The notes under the pieces were generated by a model. That model was given only the letters and a program-made list of their open reading frames with translations. It searched no databases and was not told the DNA's origin. The translations under genes were made by a program, and so were the position numbers. From Pseudomonas sp. GV085 (GTDB lineage Bacteria > Pseudomonadota > Gammaproteobacteria > Pseudomonadales > Pseudomonadaceae): a stretch of 64,000 nucleotides of DNA. The stretch spans positions 248,001-312,000 of the forward strand of contig NZ_QAOV01000008.1 in assembly GCF_003050925.1 (NCBI RefSeq). The letters run 5' to 3'. This document shows, piece by piece, positions 1 to 7,681 of this stretch (its first letter is position 1; each line of letters opens with the position of its first letter).

Positions 1-18
1 ATAAACCGAGAGGTCACT

Positions 19-315
19 ATGAAGGCGTACTGGATTGCTCACGTGGATGTCACCGACCCCGATCAATACAGCCAATACACCCGGCGGGCGCCGCAGGCGT
101 TTGCGCTGTACGGCGGTCGGATTCTCGCGCGAGGTGGGCGCAGTGAGGCGATGGAAGGCCGCTCGACGCCGCAGCGCAGTGTGGTGATCGAGTTTGATTC
201 CTATGAGCAGGCGGTGGCTTGTTATCGGTCCGAGCAATATCAGGAGGCGCGCGGGTACCGTGAGGGGGTGGCCGTGGCAGAGGTCATCATCGTCGAAGGT
301 ATGGCACCGGCATAA
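19..315 (+). CDS. DUF1330 domain protein
   Basis: This 98-residue protein has the DUF1330 (dimeric alpha-beta barrel) pattern: an N-terminal KAYWIAHVDVTDPDQY strand, a central GGR-LARGG turn, and the VVIEFDSYEQAVACYRSEQY segment typical of the family. Members are small cytosolic proteins of unknown function related to antibiotic-biosynthesis-monooxygenase folds. The ATG is preceded by GAGAGG at good spacing. It stands alone in this window and faces the convergent histidine kinase gene. No catalytic role can be read from the sequence. Confidence 0.85.
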   Translation: MKAYWIAHVDVTDPDQYSQYTRRAPQAFALYGGRILARGGRSEAMEGRSTPQRSVVIEFDSYEQAVACYRSEQYQEARGYREGVAVAEVIIVEGMAPA

Positions 316-331
316 CGAACACCGCATCACC

Positions 332-411
332 CTGTAAGAGCTGCCGAAGGCTGCGATCTTTTGATCTTGTTTGTCAGGAATAACGCCAACAGATCGCAGC
401 CTCGTTGCACT
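332..411. repeat. Intergenic palindromic repeat (GGCTGCGATCT type)
   Basis: The arm GGCTGCGATCT at 349-359 is matched by AGATCGCAGCC at 391-401. The outer sequence (CTGTAAGAGCTGCCGAAGG) resembles a second Pseudomonas REP family. It sits between convergent genes, where such palindromes are common and may aid transcript ends. Confidence 0.55.
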
Positions 412-488
412 CGACGCGATGAGGGCCTGCCAGCCAACCATTCTTCACAGCTGGTCTGGCATTCCTCGCCCCCCCGAACCGAAAACTT

Positions 489-1799
489 CTACCCCGGCAA
501 TTTCAGCTCCGCACACAACCCGCCACCTTCACGATTGCTCAAGGTCAACGACCCTCCAATGGCAATTGCCAATTGCTGGGCAATTGCCAGTCCCAGCCCG
601 GTGCCGCCGGTGCTGCGGTTGCGGGAGTTCTCAACGCGATAGAACGGTTCCATCACTTGCTTGAGTTCTTCTTCGGCGATGCCCGGGCCGCGGTCGAGGA
701 TCTTGATCGACAGGTTGCCATCGGCCTGTTTTTCCACTTGCAACTCGGCAGCACCGGCAAATTTCAATGCGTTGTCCGTGAGGTTGACCAGCACCCGGCG
801 CAAGGCGTGGGGGCGGGTGTCGATAACGGTGGTGCTTTTGCCTTCGAGCTGCACGTCCTTGCCCATGTCCTGGTAGTCGAACACCAGGCTGTCGAGGAAC
901 GAGTCGAGGTCGGTGCGGCGGCTTTCTTCGGTGGCGCCGTGGATGCTGCGGGCGTAGGCGACACCTTCGCGGACCAGGTGTTCCATCTCGCCCAGATCGT
1001 TCAACAGTTTGTCTTTTTCGCTGGAGTCGTCCATGAACTCGGCGCGCAGTTTCATGCGGGTGATCGGGGTTTGCAGGTCGTGGGAAATCGCCGCGAGCAA
1101 CTGCATGCGTTCCTTCAGGTACGCCGCGATGCGTGCCTGCATCGAGTTGAAGGCCTTGGCGGCGTGGGCGACTTCGGTTGGGCCTTTTTCGTCCAGGAGC
1201 ACGGGATGAGCGTTGGGGTCCAGGGTTTCAACGGCACCGGCGAGACGGGTGAGGGGGCGGATGGCGATTCTGACCGCCAGCCAGGAACAGGCCAGCATCA
1301 GCGCCAGTTGCCCGAGCAGCACGATGGGCAGCCAGGGCGACAACGGGACCATCGCCGGGCGGACGTCGATGGTCAGCGGGCTGCCATCCGCCAGGTTCAA
1401 GTGCACTTGAAAATGTTTTTTCGGCCCGGGGATGTCGGTAAAGGTCATCGGGTAATCGTGGCCGATGGCGTCTTTGATCGAGGCAATGGCAATGGGTGCA
1501 TCGGGCATGTCGGTGCGGATGGGCGTGCCCGACGAACCCTCATTGAGCATGTAGCTGTGATTGCGCCGCTCCAGTTGTTTGAGCCAAGCGGCTCGCTCAT
1601 CGGCGGGCAAGCGGTCGAGGATGGCAACGGAGGTGGAAACGTCGGTTTCCAGGTTGCCGAGCATGGTGTTTTTCGAGGATTCGTAGCGCTCGTAATATTG
1701 CGCACCGAAGGACAGCGCCTGGGCGAGGATCAGGCCGATCAGGAAAATCAGCGACAGCCGCGAGGCCAGGGTCCGCGGCCAATGTAGCGCCTGGGTCAT
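489..1799 (-). CDS. Two-component sensor histidine kinase (OmpR-partner type)
   Basis: This is a 436-residue inner-membrane kinase. Membrane segments lie at about 12-33 and 154-178 with a periplasmic loop between them, followed by HAMP at about 179-231. The phospho-acceptor box AISHDLQTP puts the histidine at residue 240. The C-terminus has the HATPase N box (LTDNALKFA), the DRGPGIA box and the GTGLGLAIAQQL box. It should phosphorylate the response regulator encoded just upstream; the two genes overlap by 4 bp (ATGA), so they are translationally coupled. The periplasmic loop shows no named sensor domain. The divergent genes (DUF2790, DipZ-like redox protein) hint at an envelope redox or metal signal, which is inference only. 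Confidence 0.9.
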   Translation of the reverse strand: MTQALHWPRTLASRLSLIFLIGLILAQALSFGAQYYERYESSKNTMLGNLETDVSTSVAILDRLPADERAAWLKQLERRNHSYMLNEGSSGTPIRTDMPDAPIAIASIKDAIGHDYPMTFTDIPGPKKHFQVHLNLADGSPLTIDVRPAMVPLSPWLPIVLLGQLALMLACSWLAVRIAIRPLTRLAGAVETLDPNAHPVLLDEKGPTEVAHAAKAFNSMQARIAAYLKERMQLLAAISHDLQTPITRMKLRAEFMDDSSEKDKLLNDLGEMEHLVREGVAYARSIHGATEESRRTDLDSFLDSLVFDYQDMGKDVQLEGKSTTVIDTRPHALRRVLVNLTDNALKFAGAAELQVEKQADGNLSIKILDRGPGIAEEELKQVMEPFYRVENSRNRSTGGTGLGLAIAQQLAIAIGGSLTLSNREGGGLCAELKLPG

Positions 1800-2536
1800 G
1801 ATTGATCGCCCAGGATTTCCACCGGCAGGGAGAACACATAGCCTTCGCTGCGCACGGTCTTGATGTAGGCCGGTTCGCGGGCGTCATCCAGCAGGCGCTG
1901 GCGCAGGCGACTGACCAGCAAGTCGATGGAGCGGTCGAACAGGTCGGCGTCGCGGCCCTGGGTCAGGTTGAGCAATTGATCGCGGTTGAGCACCCGTTGC
2001 GGGTGGTCGAGAAACACCCGCAGCAATCGATATTCGGCACCGCTCAGGGCCACCATGGTGCCGTCTTCATCGAGCAGGTGGCGGGCCGAGGTGTCCAGGC
2101 GCCAGCGGCCGAAGGCCAACAAGCGGCTGGCTTCGGTCACTACCAGGTTCGGCGGCAGCATGCGGGTGCGCCGCAGCACCGCGTTGATCCGCGCCAGCAG
2201 TTCACGGGCAGCGAACGGCTTGACCAGATAGTCGTCGGCGCCCATTTCCAGACCGAGGATGCGATCGGTTTCATCGTTGCGGGCGGTGAGCATCAGCACT
2301 GGCGTAGTCTTGTGTTTGCCGGCGCGCAATTCGCGGCACAACAGCAAGCCATCGTCCCCCGGCATCATGATGTCGAGCACGATCAGGTCCACCGGGGTGG
2401 TTTCCAGAAAAGCGCGCATCTGCCGTCCATCCGCCACGACGGTAGTGCGCAGGCCGTTCTTCTTCAGGTAGTTGCCCACCAGTTCGCGGATTTCGCGGTC
2501 ATCGTCGACGATGAGGATGTGATCAACATGATCCAT
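1796..2536 (-). CDS. OmpR-family response regulator
   Basis: This 246-residue DNA-binding regulator has an N-terminal receiver with the acidic cluster D11-D13, phospho-acceptor D55 in LIVLDIMMPG, and the conserved K of DDYLVKPF. The C-terminus is a winged helix (LSGAEYRLLRVF ... DLLVSRLRQRL ... IKTVRSEGYVF). The start was chosen at MDHVDHILIV, where AGAGG precedes the ATG; a longer reading from 2644 adds residues unlike any receiver domain. It is the first gene of the operon with the kinase. The intergenic region to the divergent gene at 2843 is the likely site of autoregulation. Confidence 0.92.
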   Translation of the reverse strand: MDHVDHILIVDDDREIRELVGNYLKKNGLRTTVVADGRQMRAFLETTPVDLIVLDIMMPGDDGLLLCRELRAGKHKTTPVLMLTARNDETDRILGLEMGADDYLVKPFAARELLARINAVLRRTRMLPPNLVVTEASRLLAFGRWRLDTSARHLLDEDGTMVALSGAEYRLLRVFLDHPQRVLNRDQLLNLTQGRDADLFDRSIDLLVSRLRQRLLDDAREPAYIKTVRSEGYVFSLPVEILGDQS

Positions 2537-2842
2537 TGGGCCAAACCTCTGATAAATGGGGAATGCCGCACAGTCTATCGAGCCTGGGCGGGCTCGCCTG
2601 CCGTCCTTTGTATTGCAGTGTATCTGGCTTGCCTGAGGATACACACGAAGGCAAAAAAGCCGATTTCCAGCGGTTTTGTATGGCTGTGTATCCAGGCACC
2701 GTTCTGATACGCAGCGATTGATTCACGCCGATTCCCGACACAGACGAGATACCTCGCAGGCTTTTAATAGGTTCCATCGAGGCAAACCAGAGCGCCTCGG
2801 ATCAACCAACGATCAACCTGTTGAAACCTTGAGGGACTCGCC
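2537..2842. other. Divergent promoter region
   Basis: About 300 bp separate the response regulator (minus) from the DUF2790 gene (plus). No gene is supported in it. It should hold both promoters, but I could not identify a convincing operator repeat by eye. Confidence 0.4.
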
Positions 2843-3106
2843 ATGAACACCAGAGCCATCTACGCCGCCTGCCTGTTTGCCGCCCTGAACATCTGCACCT
2901 TGTCGGCCCGTGCCGAAGCCGATGTTGCTCCGAAAACCTACACCTACGGCACCCAACTTGACATCAGGAAAGTGGTGTCGCTGACCGAGGACGCTACACC
3001 TTCCTGCGGCGTGGTGAATGCGCGGTTGACCTACCTCGACACCCAGTCGAAATCCCAGGTGCTCGATTACCGCAAATTCGCCGACAACTGCAACTCGGAA
3101 AACTGA
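2843..3106 (+). CDS. DUF2790 small exported protein
   Basis: This 87-residue protein has a signal peptide (about 1-24, cleavage after SARA) and a DUF2790 body: YTYGTQLDIRKVVSLTED, then P-SCGVV-ARLTYLD, then VLDYRKFADNC. Two cysteines could form a disulfide in the periplasm. DUF2790 proteins are a Pseudomonas family of unknown function, often several per genome and often close to envelope two-component systems. Here the gene is divergent from such a system and upstream of a periplasmic redox gene, so regulation by the neighbouring regulator is plausible but not shown. Confidence 0.85.
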   Translation: MNTRAIYAACLFAALNICTLSARAEADVAPKTYTYGTQLDIRKVVSLTEDATPSCGVVNARLTYLDTQSKSQVLDYRKFADNCNSEN

Positions 3107-3154
3107 GTGTCGCGCCCAACGACCGCTTAATCCATTTGAATCAGGAAGGACATC

Positions 3155-3367
3155 ATGAACAACGTTTCCCGCATTTTGACCGCCATCACCTTTTCCGTCG
3201 CCGGTGCGGCGGCCCATGCCAACGCGGCTGTCGAGCAAAGCGTCTGCACCAGCAACACTTGCTTCCAGCTCACACCGGTGGCGGAGAAGGGCACCCATGA
3301 CTTCCTTGCGCAAGACGGCTCCAGCCGCACGCCGCAAGGGCAGTTGCTGGATGAACAGACCGCTTGA
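3155..3367 (+). CDS. Small exported protein, unknown
   Basis: This 70-residue product starts with a clear signal peptide (about 1-24, ending AHANA). The mature part has a CTSNTC motif followed by a short hydrophilic tail. An AGGA precedes the ATG at good spacing. It lies between the DUF2790 gene and the DipZ-like gene, all on the same strand. The cysteine pair and the neighbouring thiol-redox gene suggest a periplasmic disulfide protein. I do not recognise a named family. Confidence 0.7.
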   Translation: MNNVSRILTAITFSVAGAAAHANAAVEQSVCTSNTCFQLTPVAEKGTHDFLAQDGSSRTPQGQLLDEQTA

Positions 3368-3384
3368 GAACACCCCCGACCCAC

Positions 3385-3473
3385 TGTAGGAGCGAGCCTG
3401 CTCGCGATAGCGATAGATCAGTCAACGATGTGTCGCCTGACCGTACGCCATCGCGAGCAGGCTCGCTCCTACA
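3385..3473. repeat. REPIN (two inverted REPs)
   Basis: Outer arms TGTAGGAGCGAGCCTGCTCGCGAT and its inverse ATCGCGAGCAGGCTCGCTCCTACA flank about 40 bp of spacer. This is the standard P. fluorescens REP doublet, here in the gap before the DipZ-like gene. Confidence 0.9.
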
Positions 3474-3513
3474 GTGGTGATGTGTTGCCCTTTAATTTGC
3501 ATCAGGTGATCCC

Positions 3514-4731
3514 ATGTTACTCATCGCTTTCCTGGGCGGCATATTGACCGTCCTCAGCCCGTGCATCCTGCCGGTCGTGCCATTCCTGTTTGCCGGGGCC
3601 GACCGCACACGTTCCTCGATCCTGCTCACCCTCGGCGGCATGGTCCTGACCTTCGCCCTGGTCTCCAGCCTGGCCGTGGTCAGCAGTGAGTGGGTGATTC
3701 AGGCCAGCAACACCGGCCGCCACGTTGCCCTGTTCGTGATGGTGCTGTTCGCTCTGTCGCTGATCTCCACCCGGGTCGGTGACTGGCTGGCGCGGCCCTT
3801 CGTGCTGCTGGGCAATCGCATCGACCCGAACTCGCGCAAAATGTCCGGGCCACTGGCTTCGATCATGATCGGTGTCGCCACCGGGTTGCTCTGGGCACCG
3901 TGCGCCGGGCCGATCCTCGGGGTGATTCTGACCAGCGCCATGCTGCAGGGCGCGAACGCCGGCACCAGTCTGTTGTTGGTGGCCTATGGCGCGGGCAGTG
4001 CGCTGTCCCTGGGCACCCTGATCTTTGCCGGTCGCGGCCTGGTCAATCGCTTGAAACCGTCTATTCCGGTTACGGGCTGGTTGCGCCGTGGCGCCGGGGT
4101 TGCGGTGCTGGCCGGCGCGGCGGTGATTGCAACGGGGGCCAACGACCTGTTGCTGGCCAATACTTCTTCGCAAGGTGTCAGCAGTGTCGAGAAGGGCGTG
4201 CTGGAGACCGTGCCGAAAGTCGTCGATTACCTGGTCAGCAAGGTCAAGGCCGACAGCACCATGGGCAACGCCCAGGGCGCCATGCCGTCGCTGTCCGGCG
4301 CAGTGGACTGGCTCAACTCGCCCGCCCTGACCAACGAAGCGCTGAAAGGCAAAGTGGTGCTGGTGGACTTCTGGACCTTCGACTGCATCAACTGCAAGCA
4401 CACCCTGCCGTACGTGAAGGACTGGGCGAAGAAATACGAAAAGGACGGACTGGTGGTGATCGGCGTGCACACGCCCGAATACGGCTTTGAACGGATCATC
4501 GACAACGTCAGGAACAAGGTGAAGGAGTACGGCATCACCTACCCGGTGGCGATCGACAACAACTACGCGATCTGGCGCAACTTCGACAACCAGTACTGGC
4601 CGGCGCACTACCTGATCGATGCCAAGGGGCAGGTGCGTTACACCCACTTCGGTGAAGGCAGCTACGACACGCAGGAACAAATGATTCAGCAGTTGCTGGA
4701 GGAGGCCAGGGCCGGCGCGCCAGCGGCGTAA
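3514..4731 (+). CDS. DipZ-type CcdA-thioredoxin fusion (thiol:disulfide interchange)
   Basis: This 405-residue protein joins a CcdA/DsbD membrane domain (about 1-215) to a thioredoxin-like domain (about 265-400). The membrane part has the paired conserved cysteines C17 (LSPCILP) and C130 (WAPCAGP). The soluble part has a CINC active site at 291-294 in DFWTFDCINCKHTLPYV. Electrons should pass from cytosolic thioredoxin through the membrane to the periplasmic redoxin domain and then to substrate proteins. The architecture matches the DipZ family rather than full DsbD, because the N-terminal DsbD alpha domain is absent. It follows two small exported cysteine-containing proteins, which may be substrates. 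Confidence 0.88.
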   Translation: MLLIAFLGGILTVLSPCILPVVPFLFAGADRTRSSILLTLGGMVLTFALVSSLAVVSSEWVIQASNTGRHVALFVMVLFALSLISTRVGDWLARPFVLLGNRIDPNSRKMSGPLASIMIGVATGLLWAPCAGPILGVILTSAMLQGANAGTSLLLVAYGAGSALSLGTLIFAGRGLVNRLKPSIPVTGWLRRGAGVAVLAGAAVIATGANDLLLANTSSQGVSSVEKGVLETVPKVVDYLVSKVKADSTMGNAQGAMPSLSGAVDWLNSPALTNEALKGKVVLVDFWTFDCINCKHTLPYVKDWAKKYEKDGLVVIGVHTPEYGFERIIDNVRNKVKEYGITYPVAIDNNYAIWRNFDNQYWPAHYLIDAKGQVRYTHFGEGSYDTQEQMIQQLLEEARAGAPAA

Positions 4732-4748
4732 TCCACTCGATCAATGGC

Positions 4749-4889
4749 TCACAGGTCCCGAGCCATGAGCCATTGATCTTTTTCCCGCGCTTCAAAACGC
4801 TCCAGCAGCACCCAGCCGCGCTTTGCGTAATAAGCACTCTGGTCCTGAGTGTGCAGGTAGATCCTCTTCTCGCCGCTGGCTTTGGCTTG
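4749..4889 (-). pseudogene. GNAT acetyltransferase, C-terminal remnant
   Basis: Minus-strand translation gives AQAKASGEKRIYL followed by HTQDQSAYYAKRGWVLLERF and a short tail to the stop. This is the last third of a GNAT N-acetyltransferase (beta5 and the Y-x-K-x-GW segment). Upstream in the same frame there are only vestiges (LPDRPETPR) of the preceding family segment, and the acetyl-CoA loop (R/Q-x-x-G-x-G/A) is missing. An in-frame ATG at 5027 exists but would overlap the DUF4242 start antiparallel. I read it as a deletion remnant, not a working enzyme. Confidence 0.65.
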
Positions 4890-5025
4890 CGCGCAACGTG
4901 GAGTCTCCGGACGATCGGGCAGGGTTGGGCGACGATCGGGCAGGACGCCAACGCCGGTGAGGGCGATAGTTTGCCCACAGGGTGAGTGCCGCCCTGCCAT
5001 CCAGAACAAGAAAAGAGAGGTTGCC

Positions 5026-5295
5026 ATGCCGAAGTTCGTGATTGAACGCGATATCCAGGGCGCTGGAGCATTGTCGGAAAGGGATTTGAAAGCCGCTTCG
5101 CAAAAGTCCTGCCGGGCGTTGCGTGAGTTGCCAGAGGTGCAGTGGCTGCAGAGTTATGTCACCGGTGACAAACTCTATTGCGTGTACATCTCGCCGAGCG
5201 AGGAACAGATCCAGGAGCACGCCAGGCTGAGCGGTTTTCCTGCCAACCGCATTTCCCGGGTCATGAACATCATCGACCCGACAACGGCGGAGTAA
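5026..5295 (+). CDS. DUF4242 (SCO4226-like) protein
   Basis: This 89-residue protein begins MPKFVIERDIQGAGALSERDL, the usual opening of DUF4242 proteins, and continues with LRELPEVQWLQSYVTGDKLYCVYISPSEEQIQEHARLSG in the expected order (quoted here in pieces of the family pattern). The fold is a small ferredoxin-like barrel; one actinobacterial member binds nickel. The start at 5026 has AGAGAGG just upstream; a longer frame from 4882 is low-complexity and unlikely. It lies directly beside the acetyltransferase remnant, so the two sit at a local rearrangement. Confidence 0.82.
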   Translation: MPKFVIERDIQGAGALSERDLKAASQKSCRALRELPEVQWLQSYVTGDKLYCVYISPSEEQIQEHARLSGFPANRISRVMNIIDPTTAE

Positions 5296-5349
5296 CCGCG
5301 GCCGGACCCGATTCGTGTTGGGCGGGCGACAAGTCGCTGGTGGTGCCGG

Positions 5350-5742
5350 CTAAATGACCTTCGCCCCACGCGCCTCCAGCAACTCGCGCAACACCGAGCG
5401 ATGACAATGCGCTTCATCCTCGCAATAACAGCCCACGGCCAGGGACGTCCGGTGGGACAACGCGGCCAGCAAGTCCAGCAGCTGACTGGCAGTGGGCTGG
5501 CTCATCTCGGCCTTGAATTTGCGTCTGAACACCTCCCAGGCCTTGGCATCTTGCGCAGCCTTGGCCTTGGCCTCGGCCACCAGCTCCGCGCTGGGTGACA
5601 GCAACGGCTGCCAGACATCATAAAAATCCCGACTGGCGAATTCGGCTTTCGGTACGCCGCGGGGAGGGCGGCGTACCGTACCCAAGCGCAAACCTTCGTC
5701 AGGGTGGCGGGGTGATCCGAGTTGAACGATATGGACCGCCAT
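5350..5742 (-). CDS. DUF488 family protein
   Basis: This 130-residue protein shows the DUF488 pattern: HIVQLGSPRHPDEGLRLGTVRRPPRGV at the N-terminus (split here by family convention into a strand and an arginine-rich turn), FYDVWQPLLSPS in the middle, and the C-terminal CYCEDEAHCHRSVL motif with a Cys-x-Cys and a Cys-His pair that may bind a metal. The function of DUF488 is not established. The start lies 2 bp after the end of the phosphatidylcholine synthase gene, so the two are cotranscribed and probably coupled. Confidence 0.85.
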   Translation of the reverse strand: MAVHIVQLGSPRHPDEGLRLGTVRRPPRGVPKAEFASRDFYDVWQPLLSPSAELVAEAKAKAAQDAKAWEVFRRKFKAEMSQPTASQLLDLLAALSHRTSLAVGCYCEDEAHCHRSVLRELLEARGAKVI

Positions 5743-5744
5743 GG

Positions 5745-6467
5745 CTACTTGTGCCTCGATTCGTCGAACCACTCCAGCGCCGTGCGCCACAGGCAGATAC
5801 CCAGGAAGTACGCCGACATCAGCAGCCACAGCCCCATCACCAGCGGGTTGATCAACGGATGGTTGAGCACCAGCGACAAACTGCACAGCAACCAGATGGC
5901 CGTCACCGCAATGTTGATCGGCATGAAGCGGCGCACGCGAAACGGGTGCAGGAATTTCATCCGGCTCACGGTCAGCAGGGACAGGCCAATGACTGTAACG
6001 AAGGTGATCCACGGTGACGGGGCGATGATGTACAGGCACAGGGCAACCACGTTCCAGGCGGCAGGGAAGCCCTGGAAGTAGTTGTCCTTGCTCTTCATGT
6101 TGACGTTGCAGAAGCAGAACAGCGACGACACCAGAATCAGCGACACGCTCAGCAGCAAGGTGTAGTCCGGCAACGGGATGTAGCGGTAGATGAACAGCGC
6201 CGGGATGAACACATAGGTCAGGTAATCGATCACCAGGTCGAGGATCGAGCCATCGAAGCTCGGCAATACCGATTGCACGTTGACCTTGCGTGCCAGCGCA
6301 CCGTCCAGCCCGTCGACGATCAGGGCGACACCCAGCCACAGCAGGCAATGGGTCGGTTGGTTGTCCAGCAGGGACAGGGTGGCCAGGAAAGCGGTGACCA
6401 CGCCAGTGGCGGTAAAACCATGGGCACCCCATGCTTTGAGTCTGGCGATGTACAGGGTTGAAATCAC
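5745..6467 (-). CDS. pcs: Phosphatidylcholine synthase
   Basis: This inner-membrane enzyme condenses CDP-diacylglycerol with choline to give phosphatidylcholine. The protein opens VISTLYIARLKAWGAHGFTA and carries a CDP-alcohol phosphotransferase signature (DGLDGALAR ... FDGSILDLVIDY) among several hydrophobic helices; the spacing matches the Pcs subclass. I chose the GTG at 6467 (240 residues), which has GGAGAA at good spacing. A second GTG at 6581 would add 38 residues with no ribosome site and no family resemblance. It precedes a DUF488 gene in one transcript. Choline-dependent membrane lipid synthesis is typical of host-associated pseudomonads. Confidence 0.88.
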   Translation of the reverse strand: MISTLYIARLKAWGAHGFTATGVVTAFLATLSLLDNQPTHCLLWLGVALIVDGLDGALARKVNVQSVLPSFDGSILDLVIDYLTYVFIPALFIYRYIPLPDYTLLLSVSLILVSSLFCFCNVNMKSKDNYFQGFPAAWNVVALCLYIIAPSPWITFVTVIGLSLLTVSRMKFLHPFRVRRFMPINIAVTAIWLLCSLSLVLNHPLINPLVMGLWLLMSAYFLGICLWRTALEWFDESRHK

Positions 6468-6913
6468 GGGGGCGTTCTCCAGTGAATGAAGCAAGCCAGT
6501 TGTCACCTCGCGTACGGGGGTGGTGGCAAACCGGGTCGGGTTGCAGGTATCGACCGGGTATCCGGGAATAAGGTTCACCACCTATGAATCTTAGCTGCGC
6601 CGGCAAAAAATACCCCGGGCCAATCCGCGCTTGCGAGGGCGCGTCGACCCAACGGTGCTGGCACGTTCACCTGCGAGGTCTATCGTTGCCTGACTGGATA
6701 ACCCCCCTGCAAAAGAGGACCAGCGTCTGATCAGCACTGAAATCGGGCGTCACCGCGCCGCCTCCAGGGTCGTCCGGTGGCCCTGGTCCGCACGCTGGAT
6801 GGTATCGCTGGAGAGCTGTTTTTCCACAAGAATGCCGGGTAACTGGCAATCAGCGCCGCAAGGTGTTGGCGGGTCGGGATGAGAAAGTGAAGGGGATGGT
6901 CAGGAAGGGAGCT
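6468..6913. other. Intergenic region without supported gene
   Basis: This 450-bp stretch holds the leader of the pcs gene and sequence downstream of the DUF3313 gene. Short frames exist on the minus strand, but none has a ribosome site or family resemblance. It may be decayed coding sequence. Confidence 0.4.
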
Positions 6914-6949
6914 CCAGGTGGCAAGGGAGCAAGCTCCCTTGCCACCTGG
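6914..6949. repeat. Perfect 17-bp inverted repeat
   Basis: CCAGGTGGCAAGGGAGC at 6914-6930 is exactly inverted at 6933-6949, with only 2 bases between. It lies 7 bp downstream of the stop of the DUF3313 gene. It may end or protect that transcript, but no T-run follows on the minus strand. Confidence 0.7.
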
Positions 6950-6956
6950 GCGGGTG

Positions 6957-7631
6957 TTACTTGAGGAACGCCTGGAAGTCGGTGCCCAGTTTGTCGATCG
7001 CTGCCTTGAAGTCCTTGGCGGTAATCTTCTGGCTTTCGTTTTCCAGGGCGGTGCCAAACACCTTGCGCACCACTTTGGCCACGGTCTGGTTACTCTTGGC
7101 GTCAACGAACTCGGCTTCGATGAACAGGGTGGTGTCCTGGTCGCGGTGACCGGTGGCGGCCTGAGTCGCGCCGACAACGGCCGCAACGGGTACCACTTCA
7201 TACCACTTCATGCCTTCGTTCTCGGCGTTCACCCCGGTAATCGCCGCCCGCATGATCAGGGACCGGGAACCCGCCGTGACGGATGAGGAAGTGGGTACTA
7301 CGCGGTACTTCTGACCCAGCGAGGCCTTGGCCTTGCTGGTCATGTAGTTCTGAATGTCGGTCAGCGTCTGCTGGTTGACCCGCTCATTGGGTTTGGGGGC
7401 CGGGTACAGTTCCAGTTTGTTGAACACCACGGTGTCATAAGCATTCGGGTTCCACGAAGGGCTGACCCAGCGCATCGCGGTCCCGCCGCTCTGCGTTTCG
7501 ACTTCCTGCAGATTGTTGTAGTTGGGCAGGAAGCCAGAGTATTGCGCCTTCTCCGTCACTTTCGAGGTGCAACCGCCTAGCAACAGACTGGCCAGCGCGG
7601 CGCCGACAAGCAGGTTTCGGGACAGATTCAT
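6957..7631 (-). CDS. DUF3313 family lipoprotein
   Basis: This 224-residue protein has a lipoprotein signal (LLVGAALASLLLGGC lipobox; cysteine about residue 21) and a DUF3313 body: YSGFLPNYNNLQEV near the N-terminus and later TLFIEAEFVDAKSNQTVAKVVRK. The start at 7631 has AAGGAG 10 bp upstream; the longer frame from 7682 is not supported. The protein should sit in the envelope, but its function is unknown. It is the third gene of a same-strand run with a FadL-type channel and an arylsulfatase. Confidence 0.85.
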   Translation of the reverse strand: MNLSRNLLVGAALASLLLGGCTSKVTEKAQYSGFLPNYNNLQEVETQSGGTAMRWVSPSWNPNAYDTVVFNKLELYPAPKPNERVNQQTLTDIQNYMTSKAKASLGQKYRVVPTSSSVTAGSRSLIMRAAITGVNAENEGMKWYEVVPVAAVVGATQAATGHRDQDTTLFIEAEFVDAKSNQTVAKVVRKVFGTALENESQKITAKDFKAAIDKLGTDFQAFLK

Positions 7632-7681
7632 AATGGTGTTTACTCCTTGGATGAAATCGTCGTTCTTTCGTTTACAAGACA

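Noticed and set aside
573..1787. Long plus-strand open frame antisense to the histidine kinase
   Set aside because: The minus frame has full HAMP/kinase motifs; the plus frame is compositionally skewed shadow sequence. The same applies to plus-strand frames over ldcA, the sulfatase and ilvD.
6579..6581. GTG start at 6581 for pcs
   Set aside because: No ribosome site and a non-conserved extension; GTG 6467 has GGAGAA at proper spacing.
6667..6849. 60-codon minus frame downstream of the DUF3313 gene
   Set aside because: No ribosome site, low-complexity translation; possibly decayed sequence but not supportable.
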